From an uncultured Bacteroidota bacterium (GTDB lineage Bacteria; Bacteroidota; Bacteroidia; NS11-12g; UBA955): 24,873 bases of DNA. The stretch spans positions 1-24,873 of the forward strand of contig CAIRMY010000015.1 in NCBI GenBank assembly GCA_903879775.1, written 5' to 3'. Of the stretch, positions 7,299-14,845 are shown piece by piece. The number at the start of each line of letters is the position of its first letter. Position 1 is the first letter of the stretch. The translations under genes and the position numbers were made by a program. Below the pieces are notes generated by a model. That model worked only from the letters and a program-made list of their open reading frames with translations, was not told where the DNA came from and made no database searches.

Positions 7299-7904
7299 TT
7301 ATTTGCGTTTCGCAATTTCGTCGCGAATCCGGGCAGCTTTACCGTAATCTTCAACCGCAATGGCTTCGTCGAGCATTGCCTTTAAATCGATTAATGTAAA
7401 TTCTGCGTACGGATTTTTAATTTCTTTAAACTCCTGCTTGGCGTCATCTTCGCCTGTTCTTCCTGGAAGTTCAATATCGTCGATGACTTCTTTCTCGTCT
7501 TCTTCAAATCCTGCCTCATCTAAAATGGCTTGGGTCACATAAATAGGACATTTGAATTTCATTGCGAGCGCAATGGCATCGGAAGTTCTCGAATCCACTT
7601 GAACGGTTAATCCGTCCATTGAAAAGTAAATATTGGAATAGTAAATGCCCTCCTCTAAACGCTCAATGCAAATTTCATCGATGAGAATGTTAAAATTCTT
7701 CAATGTGGTTGCAAATAAGTCGTGGGTGAGAGGGCGACTCGACTTCATATTTTCCATCTCCATGGCTATTGATTGTGCCTCGAAAGCACCAATCAATACT
7801 GGGAGTTGAATTTTCGATTTCGGGCTGTGCAATACCAAGGTATAGGCACCATGTGAATGGGCCGGTAAAATATTCTTGATAAAAACTTCAACCTTTCTCG
7901 ACAT
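7299..7904 (-). CDS. Bifunctional nuclease family protein (DUF151) with C-terminal UVR motif
   Basis: 201 residues. The N-terminal ~140 residues are a DUF151 domain: LPVLIGAFEAQSIAMEME, RPLTHDLFATTL, and VDSRTSDAIALAMKFKCPIYV, all strongly conserved in the family. An acidic linker follows, then a UvrB/UvrC-type motif: LIDLKAMLDEAIAVEDYGKAARIRDEI. DUF151 proteins have been described as having DNase/RNase activity in plants; the bacterial role is uncertain. The gene starts three bases after the etfA stop, so it belongs to that operon. In my knowledge of Bacteroidota this etfBA-DUF151 adjacency recurs; the functional link to electron transfer is unknown. Confidence 0.9.
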   Translation of the reverse strand: MSRKVEVFIKNILPAHSHGAYTLVLHSPKSKIQLPVLIGAFEAQSIAMEMENMKSSRPLTHDLFATTLKNFNILIDEICIERLEEGIYYSNIYFSMDGLTVQVDSRTSDAIALAMKFKCPIYVTQAILDEAGFEEDEKEVIDDIELPGRTGEDDAKQEFKEIKNPYAEFTLIDLKAMLDEAIAVEDYGKAARIRDEIAKRK

Positions 7905-7907
7905 AGA

Positions 7908-8849
7908 TTAATTTTTAAGGGCTTGAATCAACTGAGGAAGCACTTCAAAGGCATCGCCAACAATACCATAATCGGCACTTTTAAAGAAAGGTGCTTCAGG
8001 ATCTTTGTTAATGGCAACGATGGTTTTAGAAGAACTCACACCAGCCAAATGTTGAATTGCACCAGAGATTCCAATTGCAATGTATAAATTTGGTTTAATG
8101 GTAATACCCGTTTGTCCAACGTGCTCACTATGAGGTCTCCAACCCATGTCACTTACAGGTTTTGAACAAGCGGTTGCAGCACCAATGAGTGTTGCTAACT
8201 CTTCAATCATCACCCAATTTTCAGGGCCTTTCATGCCTCGGCCTGCACTCACAACCAATTCAGCCTCAGTTAACGGAATTTTACCGGTTACTTTGTTGAC
8301 TGCTTTGATTGATATTTTTGAGGGACTTGCGTTAGCGTTGATAGACTCAGTAGGACAATCGCTACCATTTGAATTGATTTCAAATGAGTTCGGGGTGATT
8401 GCCAACACTTTAATATCGCGATTTAAATTCACAATTGCAAATGCTTTACCCGAGAACACGCCTCTTTTAACCGCAAAACCATTCGACAAATCAGGAACTG
8501 AAATTACGTTAGACGCCATAGAGGCGTTCAAAGCAACTGCTACACGAGGAGAAACTGATTTTCCAACGTAAGTATTCGATAGAACCACTACAGAAGCACC
8601 CAGTTCTTTGCAAATACTTGCAAATAAATCTGAGGTTGCATCGGCAGTAAATCCATCGGTGTTGTTGCAATTCACAACTTTACTTGCACCGTATTTTCCA
8701 AGTTCAGCACCATTGCTAATGCCTGAAATATTCACTGCAATAACATCTTTACCAATTAATTGGCCTATTTCTTTTGCATAAGAAATGGCTTCAAAGGTTG
8801 ATTTTTTAAATTGATTATCGGAACTTTCCGCAAAGACTACAATAGACAT
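7908..8849 (-). CDS. etfA: Electron transfer flavoprotein subunit alpha (EtfA/FixB)
   Basis: FAD-binding subunit of the EtfAB heterodimer, which collects electrons from acyl-CoA and other flavin dehydrogenases and passes them to ETF-quinone oxidoreductase. 313 residues, normal length. Landmarks: N-terminal Rossmann-like half (IVVFAESS), then the FAD domain with AELVVSAGRGMKGPENW (196-212), SKPVSDMGWRPHSEHVGQTG (229-248), and PNLYIAIGISGAIQH (253-267) followed by NKDPEAPFFKSADYGIVGD (281-299). It begins two bases after etfB ends. A copy of the word GTCCCTCAAAA lies in the sense strand, encoding SPSK. Confidence 0.96.
   Translation of the reverse strand: MSIVVFAESSDNQFKKSTFEAISYAKEIGQLIGKDVIAVNISGISNGAELGKYGASKVVNCNNTDGFTADATSDLFASICKELGASVVVLSNTYVGKSVSPRVAVALNASMASNVISVPDLSNGFAVKRGVFSGKAFAIVNLNRDIKVLAITPNSFEINSNGSDCPTESINANASPSKISIKAVNKVTGKIPLTEAELVVSAGRGMKGPENWVMIEELATLIGAATACSKPVSDMGWRPHSEHVGQTGITIKPNLYIAIGISGAIQHLAGVSSSKTIVAINKDPEAPFFKSADYGIVGDAFEVLPQLIQALKN
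8316..8326 (-). repeat. Copy of 11-base word GTCCCTCAAAA inside etfA
   Basis: Exact copy in the sense strand of etfA. The word begins at codon position 2 (AGT CCC TCA AAA, residues SPSK). Confidence 0.7.
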
Positions 8850-8851
8850 AA

Positions 8852-9583
8852 TTAGATAACTTTAACTTCGTTTTTAAGGATATTGATTAATTCTGCAGCA
8901 TTAGACGGGTCAATTAATTTCACACCGCTTTTTGCAGCTGGCAACGTATATGATAGATAACTTACTGCTTGATTGCTTACACTTGCTTCAATGATTTGCA
9001 ATGGTTTTGTCCTTGCCGCCATGATGCCACGCATATTTGGAATGCGGGGTTCGCATAAATCTTTCTGAGCACTTGCAATTACAGGGCCAGCACAAGAAAC
9101 TGTTTCACGACCACCGTCGATGTCTCTATCGAAAGTAAATAGGCCACCATCATAGTCAATCTTAGTGACAACATTAATAGAAGGAATGTTCAACATTGCG
9201 CCTAAAAGGCCACAAACAGCACCACCGTTGTAATCAATGCTCTCTCTACCAGTTAAGATTAAATCGTAACCAGTTGCAATTTTTGCAATTTCTTCAGCTA
9301 CAAATTGTGCATCAATAGGATTGGCATTGATACGGATTGCCTCATTGGCACCCATACTCAAAGCTTTCCTGATTGAAGGCTCACTGTCTGCTTCTCCAAC
9401 GTGAACAATGGTTACAGTTCCGTTGTTTGCTTCCGCAATTTCAAGGGCACGAGTTACAGCTAATTCGTCATACGGATTCACAATAAACTGAACACCCGCT
9501 TTGTTAAACTGAGTGTCGTTATCGGTGAACGTAATTTTTGTTGTGGTATCTTGGACAACACTGATACAAACTAAAATTTTCAT
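8852..9583 (-). CDS. etfB: Electron transfer flavoprotein subunit beta (EtfB/FixA)
   Basis: AMP-binding partner of EtfA. 243 residues. Seen: MKILVCISVVQDTTTKI at the N-terminus, NPYDELAVTRALEIAE (36-51), the GANEAIRI block, YDLILTGRESIDYNGGAVCGLLG (105-127) with the conserved TGRxSID-like segment, and a C-terminal MAARTKP loop of the type that docks partner dehydrogenases. It is the first gene of a four-gene unit etfB-etfA-DUF151-aminotransferase with gaps of 2, 3 and 12 bases. A promoter box lies 20 bases upstream. The acyl-CoA dehydrogenase partner is not in this window. Confidence 0.96.
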   Translation of the reverse strand: MKILVCISVVQDTTTKITFTDNDTQFNKAGVQFIVNPYDELAVTRALEIAEANNGTVTIVHVGEADSEPSIRKALSMGANEAIRINANPIDAQFVAEEIAKIATGYDLILTGRESIDYNGGAVCGLLGAMLNIPSINVVTKIDYDGGLFTFDRDIDGGRETVSCAGPVIASAQKDLCEPRIPNMRGIMAARTKPLQIIEASVSNQAVSYLSYTLPAAKSGVKLIDPSNAAELINILKNEVKVI

Positions 9584-9603
9584 TGTTTCAATACAATTTA
9601 CTG

Positions 9604-9611
9604 CAAAAATA
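9604..9611 (-). promoter_or_regulatory. Bacteroidota -7 promoter box TATTTTTG for the etf operon
   Basis: Minus-strand TATTTTTG followed by CAG, ending 20 bases before the etfB ATG, in the 81-base gap shared with the divergent gene mpl. No TTTG at the canonical -33 spacing. For mpl itself only a one-mismatch box TAGATTCG at 9653-9660 is visible, five bases before its ATG. Confidence 0.5.
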
Positions 9612-9664
9612 CAAATTTTCCTGCCAATTGTTTAATTCTCCAAAATCCTTTTTAGATTCGTGGC

Positions 9665-10999
9665 ATGAGTCGATATCATTTTGTAGCCATTGGAGGTGCC
9701 GTGATGCACAATTTAGCGTTGGAATTAAAAGCACTCGGAAATGAGGTTTCAGGCAGTGATGACGAGATTTTTGACCCTGCAAAATCCCGTTTATTCGCAG
9801 CTGGAATCCTGCCAGAATCTTATGGATGGTTCCCTGAAAAAATTACAAAAAATATTGATGCAATCATTTTGGGCATGCATGCAAAATCAGATAATCCTGA
9901 ATTGTTAAAGGCTCAAGAATTGGGATTGAAAATATTTTCTTTTCCCGAGTTTATTTTTCACCACTCCCAAAATAAAATGAGAATTGTCATTGCCGGAAGT
10001 CATGGTAAAACCACGTCAACCGCAATGCTCATGCATATTTTAAAGAATAACAATGTAGATGCCGATTATTTGGTAGGTTCATTATTGCCAGGCTTCGATA
10101 GAATGGTTCGTTTGTCGGATGCCCCTGTTATTGTGATAGAGGGCGATGAGTATTTAACCTCTCCAATCGATAGAACACCTAAGTTTTGGCACTATAAACC
10201 GCATTTTTCAATGATTACAGGCATTGCCTGGGATCATGTGAATGTTTTTCCAACTTTTGAAAATTATATTTATCAGTTCGATGAATATTTAAAGACTATT
10301 TCGGAGGGATATTTTTATTATGCAAACGATGTAGAACTCGAAAAATTGGCATTGAAGTACCCAGATATTTCGCAAGCTTACGCAGCTCCCAATTATGAAA
10401 TCCGTGAAGATGGGGTGGAAGTGTCCCTCAGAAATGAAAAAATCATGTTGAATATTTTCGGGAAACACAACATTGAAAACGCAGCTGGGGTGGTTCAACT
10501 TGCCATCAAAATGGGTATTGATGAAATTGATGCGTGGAAGTCGCTTTCTGATTTTCCAGGTACGGCAAAACGATTGGAAAAGGTTTTTGAGAACGATGAA
10601 GTCTTGGTGATTCGCGATTTTGCGCATGCGCCAAGCAAGGTGAAAGCATCTGTGAGCGCTGTGCGTGAACAATATCCAACACGTAATTTCATTGCTGTGT
10701 TTGAATTGCATACGTTTAGCAGCTTAATGCCAGAATTTATGGGGCAATACCATCAAACCATGGATGCTGCAAATCAGGTGTTTGTATTGTTCGATCCGCA
10801 TGTATTTGAACTTAAGCGAATGCCTGTTCCATCGGCTGAAACCATTCAGCAACGACTTGGAAATGTGGAGGTGTTTAGCGACGTTACAACGTTACAGAAT
10901 TGTGTAAAAGCGGCAACTCAAAAAGGACAAAAAAATGTACTTTTATTGATGAGTAGTGGAAATTTGGGCGGTTCCCAAATTGAAGACTTTATCGATTAA
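9665..10999 (+). CDS. mpl: UDP-MurNAc:L-Ala-gamma-D-Glu-meso-DAP ligase (Mpl)
   Basis: Peptidoglycan recycling enzyme: joins the recovered tripeptide L-Ala-D-Glu-meso-DAP to UDP-MurNAc using ATP. 444 residues with Mur ligase architecture: N-terminal Rossmann domain (HFVAIGGAVMHNLALELKALG, GSDDEIFDP), ATP-binding IAGSHGKTTSTAML (near 110-123), the EGDEYLTS motif (158-165) and TGIAWDHVNVFPT (central domain), then a C-terminal domain with FPGTAKRLE and RDFAHAPSKV. The missing glycines and histidine of MurC-type GIGG-S and the EGDEYDT-like block favour Mpl over MurC. It meets the NagZ-like fusion gene tail to tail with no base between stop codons. Confidence 0.92.
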   Translation: MSRYHFVAIGGAVMHNLALELKALGNEVSGSDDEIFDPAKSRLFAAGILPESYGWFPEKITKNIDAIILGMHAKSDNPELLKAQELGLKIFSFPEFIFHHSQNKMRIVIAGSHGKTTSTAMLMHILKNNNVDADYLVGSLLPGFDRMVRLSDAPVIVIEGDEYLTSPIDRTPKFWHYKPHFSMITGIAWDHVNVFPTFENYIYQFDEYLKTISEGYFYYANDVELEKLALKYPDISQAYAAPNYEIREDGVEVSLRNEKIMLNIFGKHNIENAAGVVQLAIKMGIDEIDAWKSLSDFPGTAKRLEKVFENDEVLVIRDFAHAPSKVKASVSAVREQYPTRNFIAVFELHTFSSLMPEFMGQYHQTMDAANQVFVLFDPHVFELKRMPVPSAETIQQRLGNVEVFSDVTTLQNCVKAATQKGQKNVLLLMSSGNLGGSQIEDFID

Positions 11000-13900
11000 T
11001 TATTTTTGCAATTCTTCGAAATAACCTTTAAGAATTTTGCCTCGAATGCCTTCTTTGATGAGGGTGTTGTTTTCGTTGCTAGGGTAGGTGCGGTTCGAAA
11101 GGAAAATGAACACCATATCGGTTTCTGGGTCTGTCCATGCCCAAGTTCCAGTGAATCCACTATGCCCAAATAAAGATTCTGGAGCATTGTCGAAAATGTT
11201 TGAAGCGGTAAAATGTTCCACAGTTCCAGGGGCGCTTTTCAAATGATTGGGATATCCGTTTGGCTTGTCGAAGCCCAATCCACGGTAATTTGTTGGATAC
11301 AATTTATTGTAATGCGTTTTTGTGAAAAGTTTCACGGTAGATGCCGAAAGGTATTGTTTGTCTTGAAATTCACCTTCATCTAGAAGCATTTGGAAAATTT
11401 TAGCAAGATCTCGGCTATTGCCAAACAAACCTGCATTTCCGGAAATACCGCCTAAAAACATTGCACTAGGGTCATGAACCACACCTCTAATTGTTCCACG
11501 GGGCCATTCGGTTTCAATGCCAGATGGTAAAATCCATGGTTTTAATCCTTTTTCAATCGGCAAATAGGTGAGTTTTGTCAATCCCATCGGTTTGTAAAAT
11601 TGCTCATCTACAAATGAATCGATGCGCATTTTAGTGATGGATTCAACCCATTTTGCCAAGATAATCATATTCAAATCACTATATTTATAAGTGAAAACAT
11701 TTGCAGGTTGTGTTAGTGTGGTCCATTTCCAAACGCTATCGGTGAATCGTTGCTCAATAAAGCAGGTATCGCCAAGCTGCAATGAATAGTTGAATGTATC
11801 GTTTTTCGTTGTATCGATAAAAATCCCCCTTGTTTTTGAAATTTTGAGGGATGAATCCTTGCGTATTTTATCGGTTAGCGGGAGAAATGCCGGTAAGCCT
11901 GTTCTGTGGGTTAAAAAGTCTTCAATGCTTAAAATTCCCCAAGGATAATTTTGTGCCTCTGGCCAATAATTTTTTAGAGGGACATGAAGCTTAAACTTCA
12001 TTTTATCGTAAATTTTCATCACCGCCAACGTGGTTGAAGCCACCTTAGTAATGCTTGCCAAATCGAATACGTTTTCGCTCGTAATTGGCTTTTTAATTGT
12101 TTTTCCTGCTGAATCAATGGGATTGTAACCAACATTGAATTCATCAACAACTTTGCCTTCTTTTAAGACCAATAATTGAATGGCGGTTGCCACCTTTCGG
12201 TCAATTAACGATTCTAAATATTTTGTGGTTGAAAGCTGATCGTGTTGGTAAAATCCGACTTCCGCTGGTCGTACAGAATTGAAATATTTATTTGGGACTT
12301 CTAGTTTACTTAAATCTTGATGTCCCCAAGCTTCACTGATTTTAGCAGGTAAAATGGCGGTAGGAGCAAACTCCCCAAAGATTAAATCGGCAGAAGCGCG
12401 TTGAAACGCGTCTCCACTTTCATGACCTATGACAACTGTATATTTTTTCGATAAATTCTTAATTGCATATAAATTTCCAAGTTGCACAAGGATGGTGTTT
12501 GCAGGCAAGCTGTCGCGTTGGAAGAATTCATCTAGATTCTTCGACATGCGACGAGAGCGGTCTCCCCATAAAACTTGACTTGAATTGACAACAATCAATG
12601 GATTTACTTTGATGTCGATGTTTCGATGTTTCAAAGTTGAATCGAGCTGACTATTACTCCCATCGAATTTCACCCAGTTAATTTGGTGGAAATCAGAAAC
12701 CCGGTTGATGAATTCAACAGGAACATCGGCACCGTAACTCAAAAGATTGATTGTTTGTTTTGTGTGTTGGGTCAATGGAAGTGATTTGTTATTGAGGACT
12801 AAAACACTCTTGCGTGCGTAATCATCGGTAGAGGTAGGCGCAGTTGAATTTACCTTAAATTGAATCGATTTATTTTCGAAATCAGCAAATATTTTATCCA
12901 ATTTTATTTGCAAATTTTCAGTATTCACAAAGCGCTCAGTTGAGAGTCCTAATTGATGTTTGGCAATCAATATTTTCCTTACAGAAAATGAAAGCGCTTG
13001 GCTATCGAGCAAACCAGAATCTTTATATTTTACAGCCAAATTCACAATGCCCTCAATGTTTTCAGGAAAACAAAGAATGTCGTTGCCTGCCATAAGCGCC
13101 ATTACACCAGCCTCTTCTTGCTTATAGTTGCTTGTAATGCCTTTCATGTTGAGGGCATCTGTAATAATCAATCCTTTGTAACCCAATTTTTTCTTGAGAA
13201 AATCGGTCACAATGGGTTTAGAAAGTGACGCTGGAATATTTTTCGTTGAATCTAAAATTGGCACGCACAAATGACCAATCATGATGCTTTTTACATCCTG
13301 TTGAATCATGTCTTTAAATGGCTCAAGTTCATCATTCAATGATTCTTGGGTATGGTTCACAACGGGTAATTCTTTATGACTATCGGCTTTGGTATTTCCA
13401 TGACCTGGAAAATGTTTGGCACAGCTATAAATTCCGGCGTCTTCCATTCCTTGGCTAATTTGTTTTGCCAATAATGAAATGGTTTCGGGATTGTCGCCAA
13501 GGCTTCTAAATCCAATGATTGGATTGTCGGGATTCGTATTGACATCCACATCTGGGGCAAAATTGATCATCACGCCCATGAGTTTGCATTGCAATCCAAT
13601 GGCATAACCAACATTGTAGCAATAATTTGGGTCTTTTGATGCAGCCAATGTCATTTGGAAAGGGAATTTTTTCAGGTTGCTAAGGCGCATGGCAAGTCCC
13701 CATTCTCCATCAATTCCAATGAGCAATGGTAATTTAGATGATTGTTGATAGAAATTTTGTTGGTATGCTTGTGTGTAGGGACTTCCTTGGAAGAAAATAA
13801 TTCCACCAACTTCTTGTTTTTCAATTGCAGAGAGTACAATTGGATCGATGGTGTTGGTTTTCGACCAAGCTGGTACCATTAAAGTTTGTCCAACGAGTTG

Positions 13901-14095
13901 TTTGAAATTTAAGGTTTTAAGAATGCTATCGGCCCATTTTTCGCTCAAGGCGAGAGCCGGTTTGATAGATTTTGGTTGATTTGTCTGTTGATTGTATTGT
14001 TTTGAATCCCTCGGCCTCCCTTGTCCCTCCAAATAATTGGTTGACAATGAGAAAACAACATAGAATAGGGGCAAAAAACAACTTTTAAATTTCAT
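11000..14095 (-). CDS. GH3 beta-N-acetylhexosaminidase (NagZ-like) fused to serine hydrolase (beta-lactamase fold)
   Basis: 1031 residues. A signal peptide (1-~25) exports it. Residues ~50-390 are a GH3 domain of NagZ type: IDGEWGLAMRL, INFAPDVDVN, the histidine-bearing KHFPGHGNT (227-235) and DSH (238-240), and LIITDALNMKGI with nucleophile Asp313. Residues ~390-605 form a GH3 C-terminal-like region. Residues ~610-1031 are a beta-lactamase/penicillin-binding-type serine hydrolase with S681-I-T-K684, YSD at 805-807 in place of YxN, and GHSG at 977-980. The GH3 half should release GlcNAc from muropeptides; the second half may act on peptide or ester bonds. In classical NagZ the enzyme is cytoplasmic; this one is exported. 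The fusion is known in Bacteroidota. Confidence 0.9.
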   Translation of the reverse strand: MKFKSCFLPLFYVVFSLSTNYLEGQGRPRDSKQYNQQTNQPKSIKPALALSEKWADSILKTLNFKQLVGQTLMVPAWSKTNTIDPIVLSAIEKQEVGGIIFFQGSPYTQAYQQNFYQQSSKLPLLIGIDGEWGLAMRLSNLKKFPFQMTLAASKDPNYCYNVGYAIGLQCKLMGVMINFAPDVDVNTNPDNPIIGFRSLGDNPETISLLAKQISQGMEDAGIYSCAKHFPGHGNTKADSHKELPVVNHTQESLNDELEPFKDMIQQDVKSIMIGHLCVPILDSTKNIPASLSKPIVTDFLKKKLGYKGLIITDALNMKGITSNYKQEEAGVMALMAGNDILCFPENIEGIVNLAVKYKDSGLLDSQALSFSVRKILIAKHQLGLSTERFVNTENLQIKLDKIFADFENKSIQFKVNSTAPTSTDDYARKSVLVLNNKSLPLTQHTKQTINLLSYGADVPVEFINRVSDFHQINWVKFDGSNSQLDSTLKHRNIDIKVNPLIVVNSSQVLWGDRSRRMSKNLDEFFQRDSLPANTILVQLGNLYAIKNLSKKYTVVIGHESGDAFQRASADLIFGEFAPTAILPAKISEAWGHQDLSKLEVPNKYFNSVRPAEVGFYQHDQLSTTKYLESLIDRKVATAIQLLVLKEGKVVDEFNVGYNPIDSAGKTIKKPITSENVFDLASITKVASTTLAVMKIYDKMKFKLHVPLKNYWPEAQNYPWGILSIEDFLTHRTGLPAFLPLTDKIRKDSSLKISKTRGIFIDTTKNDTFNYSLQLGDTCFIEQRFTDSVWKWTTLTQPANVFTYKYSDLNMIILAKWVESITKMRIDSFVDEQFYKPMGLTKLTYLPIEKGLKPWILPSGIETEWPRGTIRGVVHDPSAMFLGGISGNAGLFGNSRDLAKIFQMLLDEGEFQDKQYLSASTVKLFTKTHYNKLYPTNYRGLGFDKPNGYPNHLKSAPGTVEHFTASNIFDNAPESLFGHSGFTGTWAWTDPETDMVFIFLSNRTYPSNENNTLIKEGIRGKILKGYFEELQK

Positions 14096-14250
14096 TTAAC
14101 TACAAAAAAAAGCAATCAGACATAAATAGAACAGAATTATTTATTACTTTCATGTGGAAAAGACAAAAAATGTGTGAGAAAGTTCTGAAATTTGGTTGGA
14201 ATTCAAAAAAATCACTTTTTTTTGTGAAAGATTGGAAATTACAAGCCACG

Positions 14251-14293
14251 TTTTTCGGAATTTATTTGTCTAAACACAATATAAGCCGAAAAA
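14251..14293. repeat. Inverted repeat TTTTTCGG / CCGAAAAA upstream of the sigma factor
   Basis: 8-bp arms at 14251-14258 and 14286-14293 with 27 bases between, ending 18 bases before the sigma ATG. The region 14096-14311 also serves the divergent GH3 fusion gene. I find no TAnnTTTG box for either gene; the sigma gene may be autoregulated. The arms may be coincidental. Confidence 0.25.
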
Positions 14294-14311
14294 TTGAAAT
14301 GAATTTTTGGA

Positions 14312-14845
14312 ATGACAGACAAGGAACTGGTAGAAGGATGTATACGGGAAGACCGGAAATGCCAGCGCTTTCTGTGGGACAAATATTCCAAGAAAATAAT
14401 GGCATTGTGTTTGCGATACTGTCAGAATCAAGAAGAAGCTGAAGATGCAATGATGGAAGCATTTGTAAAAATATATGACAAAATGGACGATTTTAGGTTC
14501 CAAAGTTCTTTGGAAACTTGGATGCGTCGTATTGCTGTGAATATTTCCATCAATAAAATTAGAGCAAGAAAAAATATTTGGACCGATATTAGCGAGTCTG
14601 AATATGAAATAGGTTATAATGATCATGCTTTCGAGCAATTAAATGTGAACCAGTTATTAAAGTTAATCGAACAATTGCCAGTTGGATACCGAATGGTATT
14701 TAATTTATATGCCGTTGAAGGATTTTCGCACAAAGAAATTGCCGAAACTTTGAATATAGATGAGGGTACAAGCCGTTCACAATTGGCTAAATCTAGAAAA
14801 GCTTTACAAGCAATGTTGAACAATTTAAATTTGGGAAAAGCATGA
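14312..14845 (+). CDS. ECF-type RNA polymerase sigma factor
   Basis: 177-residue extracytoplasmic-function sigma-70 factor. Region 2 spans about residues 18-88 (FLWDKYSKKIMALCLRYCQNQEEAEDAMMEAFVKIY, then SLETWMRRIAVNISINKIR). Region 4 spans about 113-170 (LLKLIEQLPVGYRMVFNLYAVEGFSHKEIAETLNI), with the helix-turn-helix ending in GTSRSQLAKSRKALQ. Region 3 is absent, as expected for ECF factors. Its stop overlaps the start of the next gene (ATGA), so the two proteins are translationally coupled, the standard arrangement of an ECF factor with its anti-sigma. Bases 14152-14311 contain an out-of-frame reading frame that I reject. Its regulon is unknown. Confidence 0.93.
   Translation: MTDKELVEGCIREDRKCQRFLWDKYSKKIMALCLRYCQNQEEAEDAMMEAFVKIYDKMDDFRFQSSLETWMRRIAVNISINKIRARKNIWTDISESEYEIGYNDHAFEQLNVNQLLKLIEQLPVGYRMVFNLYAVEGFSHKEIAETLNIDEGTSRSQLAKSRKALQAMLNNLNLGKA

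Noticed and set aside
14152..14442. 96-codon plus-strand frame before the sigma factor
   Set aside because: Overlaps the sigma gene out of frame, has no recognisable motifs and reads low-complexity Lys/Phe sequence from AT-rich DNA.
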